15,046 nucleotides of DNA from JAHFLV01 sp964367845 (lineage in GTDB: Bacteria > Patescibacteriota > Minisyncoccia > Phycocordibacterales > DATGWK01). The notes beneath the pieces were generated by a model. The model did no database searches. It was not told the origin of the DNA and saw only the letters and a list, made by a program, of their open reading frames with translations. The stretch spans positions 1 through 15,046 of the forward strand of contig CAYIYW010000013.1 in assembly GCA_964367845.1 (NCBI GenBank). Reading direction: 5' to 3'. The position numbers were made by a program, and so were the translations under genes. Positions 6,816-14,509 of the stretch are shown here, one piece after another; the first letter of the stretch is position 1; every line of letters begins with the position of its first letter.

Positions 6816-7469
6816 ATGAACGAATCGGCCAAAAAACGAGTTGACTTGATTTCCAAAGAATTCAGCGAAGGTTTTGAATTTCTGGAGAATTATCCGCGGT
6901 CGGTTACGGTCTTCGGCTCTTCACAGGCAACGGAAAAAGACATTTATTACCAAAAAGCTCTGTCCCTTTGCAAGCGTATAGCCGGCGAGTTGAAGTACTC
7001 GGTTATCACCGGTGGCGGGCCGGGAATCATGGAAGCGGCTAACCGCGGGGCTTTTGAGGCCCAAGGCCAATCCGTCGGCATCACCATAAAACTGCCGCGT
7101 GAGCAAGCCACGAACAGTTATATCACCGACAAAATCGCGCTGACTTATTTTTTTGTCAGGAAGGTCTGTCTGTCCTTCTCGGCCGAGGCCTACATCTTCT
7201 TCCCCGGCGGATTCGGAACGCTTGACGAATTATTTGAAATTCTGACTCTGGTTCAGGCCCGAAAAATAGAACCGGTGCCGCTTATTCTTGTCGGCTCTGA
7301 ATACTGGCGGCCGCTTGAAACCTTCATCCGCAACGAGCTTTTGGACAGAAAAATGATTGACCCCGGCGACATGACGCTTTTTACAATTCATGATGACGAA
7401 AACAAGATTTTGGAAATAATCAAAAAGGTGCCGGTCAAGAACGGGGTTGAATACAACCATTCAGTGTGA
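6816..7469 (+). CDS. LOG family protein (TIGR00730-type; putative nucleotide phosphoribohydrolase)
   Basis: The 217-residue protein has a Rossmann-like fold typical of the LOG/lysine decarboxylase-like family. Key motifs are GSS (34-36), ITGGGPGIMEAANRGA (64-79), the conserved Arg-Lys pair R115-K116, and the catalytic PGGFGTLDE (130-138). Characterised members hydrolyse nucleoside 5'-monophosphates, including cytokinin ribotides, to base and ribose 5-phosphate; here a housekeeping nucleotide salvage role is more likely. The start ATG 6816 is chosen from the -10 located 7 nt before it. The 67-bp gap to the convergent GH57 gene contains no clear hairpin terminator. Family certain, substrate unknown. 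Confidence 0.9.
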   Translation: MNESAKKRVDLISKEFSEGFEFLENYPRSVTVFGSSQATEKDIYYQKALSLCKRIAGELKYSVITGGGPGIMEAANRGAFEAQGQSVGITIKLPREQATNSYITDKIALTYFFVRKVCLSFSAEAYIFFPGGFGTLDELFEILTLVQARKIEPVPLILVGSEYWRPLETFIRNELLDRKMIDPGDMTLFTIHDDENKILEIIKKVPVKNGVEYNHSV

Positions 7470-7536
7470 GTGCGCTCGCGGAGAAAGCCACCATTGGAAA
7501 CACTTTTAATTACTTCTCACCGCGTTATCTTTTGTG

Positions 7537-9030
7537 TTACCTTCCGCGCTGTTCCGGCTGACCGCCCCGAATTGCCCGGTATTTGTCCTTATATTTTTCT
7601 ATCGTCCGTTCAACCGCCTCGTTCGGCATTTCTATTCTCAATAGGTCAATGGCGTTTACGGCGTCATAAATATCCAGCTTGTTTTGAAACTTGTAAACCG
7701 AATCCCGCCAAAGTATCGCTTTCTCATACTCGCCTTTTTCCGCGGCGATTTTCTCAAGGTTTTTCATCATTTCAATAAAGGCGTGAAAGACCCCTTCCTC
7801 TTCCCCGCCCTTGCCGATTGTCCGGTCAATAAACGGTATTCGGGTGATTGAACCCTGCTCGCGCATCATTTCTCTTATTTTTCCGCTCCTCTGCCAATAG
7901 AAAGCCGTTGAGACAATTGATTCATAGAGCGTTCTCGCTCGGTCAACAATCGCAGGCGAAACATTTGGAATTTTGCGGACAATTTCCAGCAAGTGAAAGG
8001 CGACGCTTTCAATCATTTCAACGCTCCACCACGGTTTGGCCGAAGCCCAAAAATATTGGTCGCTGGCCAGTCCAACATCCATCTCATGCCTAAGTTCCTT
8101 ATAATGCGGGTCAGACGGGGGGATTTTGCGAACCTCGGCCAAAACTAGGTCGGTGAATTCTTTTTGCCTCGCATGAATTTCGTTTGCCGGGTCGGACCAG
8201 GACAAAAATTGACTCCCATGTTTTATATCCTCGGCGCTACTGGCCCAGGTTGAAGCCGTCGGCATGATTTCAATTTCGTTTTTGAAGGAATCGCTGATTT
8301 CAGAAATTTGAATGAGATTGAAATCGGTGTCGTCTAAAATTTCAAAAAACATTTTCTCCAAACCGGGCCGGTGATGGCCGAAGGTTTCGCCATCCATGGC
8401 GGTAATCAGGTAACGGTTTGACGCCATGTCGTCCCTCATCGCCTCCTTGAGCGTTTCGGTTGAACGAACCACCGCTCCCATTATCAGGTTGCTCAAACGC
8501 CGTTCTCTAAAAAATACATTGAGTTTGCTGTTCTTAATCTTATACAAACTCTGATAGTCAACATCGCCGGGTTTTCCGCCACAAGCAATCTCATCAAGAA
8601 TGAGCCACGAAAAACCTAAATCCTCCAAAATCGGTATGATTTTTTCGCTAAAGGCCATTTCCGGCGGGAAAAAACCCCGAGGCCTCCATGAATCGCCAAG
8701 ATAGAATTTAGCGGTTTCGTCGTTTATTTTTATCTGTCGCGCAATTTCCGATTCATCCAAAAAAGGCAAAAAGGTGTGGTACTTGGCCGAGCCAGTCAAT
8801 TCAACCTGGCCACTGCCGGCAATTTCGCGGATTGTGTCAATGAGGTCGCGATGGCCGTGCTTATCAAACAATTCCAAAAGAGCGGCGTTGATGTTCAGGG
8901 TTAATCTGACTTTCATGCGGTTTTTGATGCCCTCAAGAATAGGCCGATAACTTTGGGTCGCGACCGCGTCCAAAATATCTTTATGCTGGTCGTGTGGCTG
9001 GTATATGTGAAGAAAATTGGCCCAATACAT
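7537..9030 (-). CDS. Glycoside hydrolase family 57 alpha-glucan enzyme
   Basis: This 497-residue protein shows the GH57 conserved regions: HIYQPH (8-13), GQVELTGSAKYH (74-85), GFFPPEMAFSE with putative nucleophile E124, MDGETFGHH with putative acid/base D213, and an ASTWASS region near 255-265. The rest is the helical C-terminal part. GH57 members are alpha-amylases, 4-alpha-glucanotransferases or branching enzymes acting on alpha-1,4-glucans with retention. There is no signal peptide, so it acts in the cytoplasm. It follows glgA by 9 nt (TTATTTTAA) with no ribosome binding site and must be co-transcribed. A branching role would supply the missing glgB, but I cannot distinguish the activities by eye. 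Confidence 0.9.
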   Translation of the reverse strand: MYWANFLHIYQPHDQHKDILDAVATQSYRPILEGIKNRMKVRLTLNINAALLELFDKHGHRDLIDTIREIAGSGQVELTGSAKYHTFLPFLDESEIARQIKINDETAKFYLGDSWRPRGFFPPEMAFSEKIIPILEDLGFSWLILDEIACGGKPGDVDYQSLYKIKNSKLNVFFRERRLSNLIMGAVVRSTETLKEAMRDDMASNRYLITAMDGETFGHHRPGLEKMFFEILDDTDFNLIQISEISDSFKNEIEIMPTASTWASSAEDIKHGSQFLSWSDPANEIHARQKEFTDLVLAEVRKIPPSDPHYKELRHEMDVGLASDQYFWASAKPWWSVEMIESVAFHLLEIVRKIPNVSPAIVDRARTLYESIVSTAFYWQRSGKIREMMREQGSITRIPFIDRTIGKGGEEEGVFHAFIEMMKNLEKIAAEKGEYEKAILWRDSVYKFQNKLDIYDAVNAIDLLRIEMPNEAVERTIEKYKDKYRAIRGGQPEQRGR

Positions 9031-9039
9031 TTAAAATAA

Positions 9040-10623
9040 TTAGTGGTTTGATTTTCCCGCTTTGCCGTTTGACTTGCCGTTAGTATTAAAAATCATTTCA
9101 AAAAGCCGAGCATATTCAGCCGCCGAATTCTCCCATGAAAAATTGGCGCTCATTGCCTGTTTTTGAAGTTTCTTCCAGACCGGCTGATTGCGATAATGCT
9201 CACAAGCCCGAGTTATCGCGATAGCCAAAGACAAAGGATTGAAATCCTCAAAAACGAAACCGGTCCCTTCTTCGGTCCGAGGATTGAAATCAACGACGGA
9301 ATCAGCCAGACCGCCGGTCTTCCTGACAATCGGCACCGAGCCGTACCGCATCGCCTCCATTTGAACCAGCCCGCAGGGTTCAAATTTTGACGGAACGAGA
9401 GTCATGTCGGAGCCGGAGAATATGAGACGCGGGAGAATTGGGTCAAAGGAAAGATGGGCTGAAACATTTTTTGGCAGGCGTTCTGCCAATTCCTTAAAGA
9501 AGCCCATATACTTTGCCTCGCCGACGCCGAGAATAACAAGCTGAAATTTTAGCTCTCGGATAAGCGGTTCAATGATGCTAAACAAAAGGTCAAAGCCCTT
9601 CGCTTCAACAAATCTGGAGGCAATACCGATAATCGGAGTATCCTTTTCGCACGGCAAACCAAAGCGGGATTGAAGCTCCTTTTTGTTTTTTGCCCGCTTT
9701 CCGATGGCCTTCACGGAATACTTGCTTATAATATTTTCGTCGGTTTCGGGATTGAAATCCTTATAATCAATGCCATTCAGAACTCCGTAGACCCGCGCTC
9801 GGCGTTCCTTCAGAAGGTCTTCCAAAAGCTCGCCGTAATCCTTTGTCATAATTTCTTGAGAGTATGTCGGTGAGACGGTTGTGATGGTGTCGCTATACAT
9901 TATTCCACGCCTCATGCCGTTTATTTTGAAAAGGCGCGGGTCAAAAAAAGACGGCATGGCCGATTGGCCGTCGTCAAAATCCATTTCGGAAACGAAGCGG
10001 TGGTCAAACATACCTTGATAGTACAAATTGTGAATGATAAATACGGTTGAAATTCCGGAGAGTTTGGGATATTGCTTATAGTTGGTTTTTAAGTAATTCG
10101 GCAAAAAACCGGTTTGCCAATCGGACGCAACGATTATGTCCGGAATCCAGTCATTGGAGTTCTTCAAAAATTCCAGCGCTCCGCGACACAAAAGAGCCCA
10201 GCGAATCGTATCGTCGCTGTAACCGTAAACATTTGACCTTTTCTCATAATATTCCTCGTTCTCCAAAAAATAAGTTGTAACGGGCAATTCGTCAGAGCTG
10301 TTGTGAGCCGCCGAACCGTTTTTGGCCACGCCTGGAACATATTTGCGGACATTACAAATCAGATGGGTCGGTTCATTTTCTTTACCGCTTTTGCAATCAG
10401 TCGGGACTTCCAGACCCTCGTATTCCATGCGCAAGTGGAACTTCTCCAAATCAATCCCGGCATAACGCGGAATCATTAAACGGACATCATGGCCCAATTT
10501 TTCAAGCGCTCTCGGCAATGAGAATATGACTTCACCCAGACCACCGGCCTTGGCAAACGGTTTGGCCTCCGGAGCGATGAATAGGACTCGTCGCGGATTT
10601 TTATGATTGAACAATGACGACAT
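9040..10623 (-). CDS. glgA: Glycogen/starch synthase (GT5)
   Basis: This 527-residue cytoplasmic glycosyltransferase elongates alpha-1,4-glucan from ADP- or UDP-glucose. It has the N-terminal sugar-nucleotide loop K25-AGGLG, DWQTGFLP (168-175), HNLYYQG (198-204), the C-terminal catalytic SRFVEAKG (336-343; R337, K342), SKFEPCGL (412-419; E415) and KTGGLADSV (435-443). Length is slightly above that of the Escherichia coli enzyme. The start is ATG 10623: the frame stays open 28 codons upstream, but that stretch is unlike the family and is preceded by TACAAT placed 7 nt before ATG 10623. It heads a two-gene unit with GH57 and is divergent from GH13. No ADP-glucose pyrophosphorylase gene is in the window. 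The C-terminal tail is a low-complexity Asn/Gly/Lys stretch. Confidence 0.95.
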   Translation of the reverse strand: MSSLFNHKNPRRVLFIAPEAKPFAKAGGLGEVIFSLPRALEKLGHDVRLMIPRYAGIDLEKFHLRMEYEGLEVPTDCKSGKENEPTHLICNVRKYVPGVAKNGSAAHNSSDELPVTTYFLENEEYYEKRSNVYGYSDDTIRWALLCRGALEFLKNSNDWIPDIIVASDWQTGFLPNYLKTNYKQYPKLSGISTVFIIHNLYYQGMFDHRFVSEMDFDDGQSAMPSFFDPRLFKINGMRRGIMYSDTITTVSPTYSQEIMTKDYGELLEDLLKERRARVYGVLNGIDYKDFNPETDENIISKYSVKAIGKRAKNKKELQSRFGLPCEKDTPIIGIASRFVEAKGFDLLFSIIEPLIRELKFQLVILGVGEAKYMGFFKELAERLPKNVSAHLSFDPILPRLIFSGSDMTLVPSKFEPCGLVQMEAMRYGSVPIVRKTGGLADSVVDFNPRTEEGTGFVFEDFNPLSLAIAITRACEHYRNQPVWKKLQKQAMSANFSWENSAAEYARLFEMIFNTNGKSNGKAGKSNH

Positions 10624-10630
10624 GGCGATT

Positions 10631-10636
10631 ATTGTA
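10631..10636 (-). promoter_or_regulatory. -10 element of glgA-GH57, leaderless
   Basis: TACAAT on the minus strand ends 7 nt before ATG 10623, so the predicted transcription start is the start codon. No strong -35 and no Shine-Dalgarno are visible. Confidence 0.5.
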
Positions 10637-10682
10637 CTACAAATTTTGAAATTAAAATAGAGGATGTGAACGGGGGACGGCT

Positions 10683-10705
10683 TGTTATAATTCCTGTTAT
10701 AATTC
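10683..10705 (+). promoter_or_regulatory. Tandemly duplicated extended -10 of the GH13 gene
   Basis: TGTTATAATTC occurs twice with a 12-bp period (10683-10693 and 10695-10705). Each copy contains a perfect TGnTATAAT. The first predicts a start near 10698 (about 9 nt before ATG 10707); the second near 10710, about 9 nt before an in-frame ATG at 10719 (codon 5). No Shine-Dalgarno is seen. Confidence 0.65.
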
Positions 10706-10706
10706 A

Positions 10707-12374
10707 ATGGCTAAACCTATGGACACTCCAACTAGAACGAAAGAACCGAAGGAAAATTCCAAACCGCACTGGTCCCGAAACGCGGTGGTCTACCAAATTT
10801 ATCCGATAAGTTTTAAGGACTCAAACGAGGACGGTAAAGGCGATTTGGCCGGCATTTTGGAAAAATTGGATTACCTGAACGGCGCCCAAAATTCCCAAAA
10901 TTCTCTTGGCATAAACGCCGTATGGCTTTGCCCGTTCTACCCCTCGCCGATGCTTGATTTCGGCTACGATGTGGAGAATTTCGTTGGTGTTGACCCGATT
11001 TTCGGCAATCTGGAAATATTTGAGCGTTTGGTTTCAGAACTCCACAAGCGCAACATCAAAATCATTATTGACTTCGTCGGCAATCACACCTCGGATAAGC
11101 ACGCATGGTTCGCGGAATCCAGAGGCACAAGAGATAATCCTAAACGTGACTGGTATATTTGGCGCGACGGCGACCCGCATGGCGGTCCGCCGAACAATTG
11201 GGTAAGCGTTTTCAGCGGCTCGGCTTGGGAATTAGACAGAACCACTAACCAATACTATTTTCATAGTTTTTTGAAAGAACAACCCGACCTCAACTGGCGT
11301 AATCCGGAGGTTTGCGAGGCGATGGCGGAGGTTATTGATTTTTGGGTCGGCAAAGGCGTTGACGGCTTTAGAATTGACGCCTTTCTCCACTTCATTGAGG
11401 ACAAACTGATGCGCGATGACCCAATCAACCCGCTTTACAACAAGAACAACGACGATTCATACAACACTCTTGTCCACACTCACAGTATCGGGAATCCTGA
11501 CCGAATGAATATTGTTGCCGGTTTTTTCAAAAAAACATTGGGACGTCATCCAGATATCGTGATAGTCAGCGAGGCCTATGTGAGTCCGAAGGACATTCAT
11601 AGATTACAAAACATAATCGGATGCGATAGATTCACCGTCTTTAATTTTAATTTTATAAACCGCAAATGGGATGCTCTGGAATACAAGAAGATTATTGACG
11701 AGTATTTGCTCAATCCTCCAAAGGATTTTCTGCCCAATTTTGTTTTCGGCAATCACGACGTCAGCCGTCTTGCGAGCAGAGTCGGCGAGGCCGAGGCCCG
11801 AGTCACCGCTTTTTTGCAGTTCACATTGCCGGGTATGCTTTTTGTCTATTATGGCGACGAGCTCGGCATGACAAACGCAAAAATTCCGCATGACGCGATA
11901 AAGGATTTCATTGCCAAAATTTTCGTCGGCCTTCATGACGGTCGCGACCCGGAGCGAACGCCGATGCAATGGGACGATTCTCCGCACGCCGGTTTTAGCG
12001 CCCAAAAACCATGGTTGCCGGTAAATGACAACTACAAAACGATGAATGTCGCTCGGGAGGAGCGCGACCCGAATTCAATGTGGTCGCTTTACAAGAATCT
12101 TATTAACTTGAGACAGAAAACAGAGGCCTTCCGACTCGGAGAATATATACCGCTCAATTCAAGCTCACCAAGTGTCTTCTCGTTTGAAATCCGCTATGGG
12201 AGTGAACGCTATTTCATGGCCGCAAACTTCGGGGACAGTATTGAAAGGGAGTTGTTGCCGTCAAATTCGCGCGACCCTGTAATGATTTTCAGCACCGCCG
12301 CAAAACTTTCAACCAAAACCTTGCCACTCTCAATTGAACTGATGCCTTTTGAGGGTTATGCGGTGAAAATATAA
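10707..12374 (+). CDS. GH13 alpha-glucosidase (oligo-1,6-glucosidase/maltase type)
   Basis: This 555-residue (beta/alpha)8-barrel enzyme begins NAVVYQIYPISFKDSNEDGKGDLAGI (25-50), typical of GH13 alpha-glucosidases. Conserved regions are DFVGNHTS (122-129), the subfamily marker EQPDLNWRNPEV (191-202), DGFRIDAF with nucleophile D224, VSEAY with acid/base E289, and FGNHDVSR with D351. RTPMQWDDSPHAGFS further on is also typical of maltase/oligo-1,6-glucosidase. A C-terminal beta domain completes it. It has no signal peptide. It would trim glucose from short alpha-glucans or, in the trehalose-synthase branch, isomerise maltose. Its head-to-head position with glgA suggests shared control of glucan turnover. 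Start may be ATG 10707 or ATG 10719. Confidence 0.93.
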   Translation: MAKPMDTPTRTKEPKENSKPHWSRNAVVYQIYPISFKDSNEDGKGDLAGILEKLDYLNGAQNSQNSLGINAVWLCPFYPSPMLDFGYDVENFVGVDPIFGNLEIFERLVSELHKRNIKIIIDFVGNHTSDKHAWFAESRGTRDNPKRDWYIWRDGDPHGGPPNNWVSVFSGSAWELDRTTNQYYFHSFLKEQPDLNWRNPEVCEAMAEVIDFWVGKGVDGFRIDAFLHFIEDKLMRDDPINPLYNKNNDDSYNTLVHTHSIGNPDRMNIVAGFFKKTLGRHPDIVIVSEAYVSPKDIHRLQNIIGCDRFTVFNFNFINRKWDALEYKKIIDEYLLNPPKDFLPNFVFGNHDVSRLASRVGEAEARVTAFLQFTLPGMLFVYYGDELGMTNAKIPHDAIKDFIAKIFVGLHDGRDPERTPMQWDDSPHAGFSAQKPWLPVNDNYKTMNVAREERDPNSMWSLYKNLINLRQKTEAFRLGEYIPLNSSSPSVFSFEIRYGSERYFMAANFGDSIERELLPSNSRDPVMIFSTAAKLSTKTLPLSIELMPFEGYAVKI

Positions 12375-12408
12375 TACGCGACGCGGATTTCCCGCCGCCC
12401 GCCACGGA

Positions 12409-12434
12409 AAGTTGCTTTACGAAGTTGCTTTACG
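12409..12434. repeat. Exact 13-bp tandem duplication at the doxX stop
   Basis: AAGTTGCTTTACG occurs twice without a spacer (12409-12421, 12422-12434). The second copy contains the doxX stop codon. It lies in the 55-bp gap between the convergent GH13 and doxX genes, where I see no intrinsic terminator. Confidence 0.85.
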
Positions 12435-12822
12435 CCTTTTTCTTTGCGCCGGCATATTTCCCCGGGCCGACAAACATTATCGCGAGATTGGAAGCAAGCA
12501 AAACAATATCAAACTCGTAACCGCCCATGAGCCCGACTTTAAGAGTCGCCATTTTTACATAGACAATAGCTACAACCATGACAATGGCCAATAGAAGCGC
12601 CGCAAGGTCAGTGTAAAGACCAATGACGAGCGCTAAACCGCCCAATAACTCAATTGCGGCGACAAGGTACGCGAAAACCGATGGCATGCCGAGCTGACCG
12701 AAAAAACCGATTGTTTGCTCCATGTTCGCAAACTTGCTCCAACCGTGAGCGACAAAAATAACGCCAACGGCCAACCGCAATAAAAACATTCCCAAGTCGT
12801 GATTTTTTTTGATATTTATCAT
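12430..12822 (-). CDS. DoxX family membrane protein
   Basis: This 130-residue protein has four hydrophobic helices (about 13-27, 48-70, 72-92, 103-119) and the DoxX signature: LLRLAVGVIFVAHGWSKF near the N-terminus, AAIELLGGLALVIGLYTDLAALLLA in the middle, and GYEFDIVLLASNLAIMFVGPGKY near the end. DoxX proteins are linked to membrane redox and thiol or oxidative stress; no single reaction is established for the family. It follows the NDH-2 gene on the same strand (72-bp gap), but a TGGTATAAT in that gap suggests its own promoter. I start at ATG 12822; an in-frame TTG lies 6 bp upstream. Confidence 0.92.
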   Translation of the reverse strand: MINIKKNHDLGMFLLRLAVGVIFVAHGWSKFANMEQTIGFFGQLGMPSVFAYLVAAIELLGGLALVIGLYTDLAALLLAIVMVVAIVYVKMATLKVGLMGGYEFDIVLLASNLAIMFVGPGKYAGAKKKA

Positions 12823-12866
12823 AAACAATTTTTATCATGAACAAACCATTAGCTTGTAATAAAAAA

Positions 12867-12875
12867 ATTATACCA
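12867..12875 (-). promoter_or_regulatory. Extended -10 upstream of doxX
   Basis: TGGTATAAT on the minus strand predicts a start near 12860 and a leader of about 38 nt to ATG 12822. A second weaker GATAAA (12836-12831) sits 8 nt before the ATG and would give a leaderless message. Confidence 0.5.
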
Positions 12876-12894
12876 CCTTTGTGCCATCGCATGA

Positions 12895-14348
12895 CTAGGC
12901 CCTTGTGATGTCGCGTGGATAGAAGATATCAATCGTCCAATCAACGGCGATTTTGACGCGCTTTGACCACGACGCGAATTTGAAAAGATAAACGGTTCGC
13001 CAAATAAACCAGGCAAGCGGTCCGACCCAAAGAATCTTCAGAAAATAGCCCACGGCCTGCCACTGGCCGAGCGACACAAGGTCGCCCGCCGACCGGTAAT
13101 AAAATCCGATTTCCGAGCGCATTTCCGAGTATATTTCCGCAAAAATGTTTTGAGCAACCACACGCGCGGCCNNNNNNNNNNNNNNNNNNNNNNNNNNNNN
13201 NNNNNNNNNNNNNNNNNNNNNNNNNNNNNNNNNNNNNNNNNNNNNNNNNNNNNNNNNNNNNNNNNNNNNNNGCGCATTTCCGAGTATATTTCCGCAAAAA
13301 TGTTTTGAGCAACCACACGCGCGGCCTGAACGGCCGTTTGGGCATGCATCGGTAAAAATTCGTCCTCAAAGGTCGCGACATCGCCAAGCGCGTATATATT
13401 TTCATGTCCCCTCGCTTTCATCTGTCTGTCAACGATTATTCTGCCGGCGATTTTACTTGCAATTTTGCCCGTAGCAAGTTCATCCGCAATGGAATTCCTG
13501 GTAAACGGTTTATCTGAAGGCGGAACATTTGGACTGACGCCGGCCAACCACAGGACATGTTTGGATTCAATGCGCGAACCATCGTTTAGAGATACGCCGT
13601 TCTCGTCAACTACGAGAACTCGCGCACCGGTTCTCACATTTACGCCCTTTTGAGACAAAATGACTTTCGCCCGAGCCCTCATTTTGCCATGAAAATTCCG
13701 GAGCAATTCCGTGTCACCGGTTATAAGATGAATCGTTACATCCTCCATTGGAATCTTTCCGCAGAAAAATTTTCTGAAAGTGTCAAAAAACAAATCGGTC
13801 ATTTCTGCGGCCAGTTCAACGCCGGTGGCGCCGCCACCGACAATAACAAAGGTCAGTAATTTCCTGCGCTCCTGATGGTCTTTGATTTCAACGGCTTTTT
13901 CAAAAGCGTCAATAAATCTGTTGCGAATTTTTATTGCGTCGTTTAGGTTTTTTAGGACGAAGGTCTTTTCGGGTGCGCCGGGAATACCGTGAAATTCCGA
14001 CATCGCGCCCGTGGCGATTACCAAAATGTCATAGGGAACTGGCCCAACCGATGTTTCCACTGTCTTGTTCCGGGTATCAATGTTCCGTATTTCCGCGACG
14101 TGCAAAACAGCGCCGCGCTTATATATGATTGAGCGAATTGCCTCAACAACCTGATGATGGGAAAGTCCGCCAGTGGCCACTTCATGCAAAAGCGGTGTAA
14201 AAAGAAAATAATTCGTCCGGTTTATAATCGTGATGTCGGCTTCCTGCGGTGAAAGCCGTCTGCGAAGATTGAGGAAAGTGTAAATACCGCCGAAACCGGC
14301 GCCGAGTATCACAATGTGCGGTTTGCGGTGACTGCTGGATAGGGTCAT
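12895..14348 (-). CDS. Type II NADH dehydrogenase (NDH-2), interrupted by scaffold gap
   Basis: Coding runs 14348-13272, then a 100-N gap, then 13171-12895. The 55 bp on each side of the gap are identical; collapsing one copy and the N removes 155 bp and leaves 433 in-frame codons, a complete 432-residue protein. It has the FAD-binding GAGFGG (16-21), IATG (111-114), the NADH-binding VIVGGGATGVELAAE (168-182), IYALGDVATF (318-327) and the quinone-site motif AQTAVQ (336-341). A hydrophobic then basic C-terminus (about 380-415) would anchor it to the membrane. It oxidises NADH and reduces quinone without pumping protons. The start MTLSSS at 14348 is preferred to an in-frame upstream codon at 14381. 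No Shine-Dalgarno is visible. Confidence 0.92.
13117..13326. other. Scaffolding gap flanked by identical 55-bp contig ends (assembly artefact)
   Basis: Exactly 100 N occupy 13172-13271. The 55 bases before them (13117-13171) are repeated exactly after them (13272-13326). The two contigs overlap by a k-mer-sized length and should have been merged. The apparent frame change in the NDH-2 gene is caused by this join, not by biology. Confidence 0.95.
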
Positions 14349-14449
14349 GGAAATGTTAAAGCCCCGCAATGCTACGGGCACTAAATTAAGAGCGACTTAT
14401 TCAGAGAATCGTATCATGGTTTACATGTAGAAATCATGGCCCCGAATTG

Positions 14450-14477
14450 AAAAACCCGACGCTTGAAGCAATCGGGT
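14450..14477 (-). terminator. Intrinsic terminator of the lipoprotein gene
   Basis: On the minus strand ACCCGA (14477-14472) pairs with TCGGGT (14459-14454), with an inner GCT/AGC pairing, and is followed by TTTTT. It lies 33 nt after the lipoprotein stop and before the NDH-2 upstream region, separating the two units. Confidence 0.7.
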
Positions 14478-14509
14478 CTTGTGTCCTCTGTTCTCCACAC
14501 TCTGCGCGG

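Noticed and set aside
7470..7536. Terminator between the convergent LOG and GH57 genes
   Set aside because: GGAAACAC and GTGTTACC are only imperfectly complementary, with about 30 nt between them and no T-tract in the right place.
13038..14381. Single 447-codon reading frame across the N gap
   Set aside because: The frame continues only because N can be read as anything. After the duplicated 55 bp it reads the NDH-2 C-terminal region out of frame. The true product follows from collapsing the duplication.
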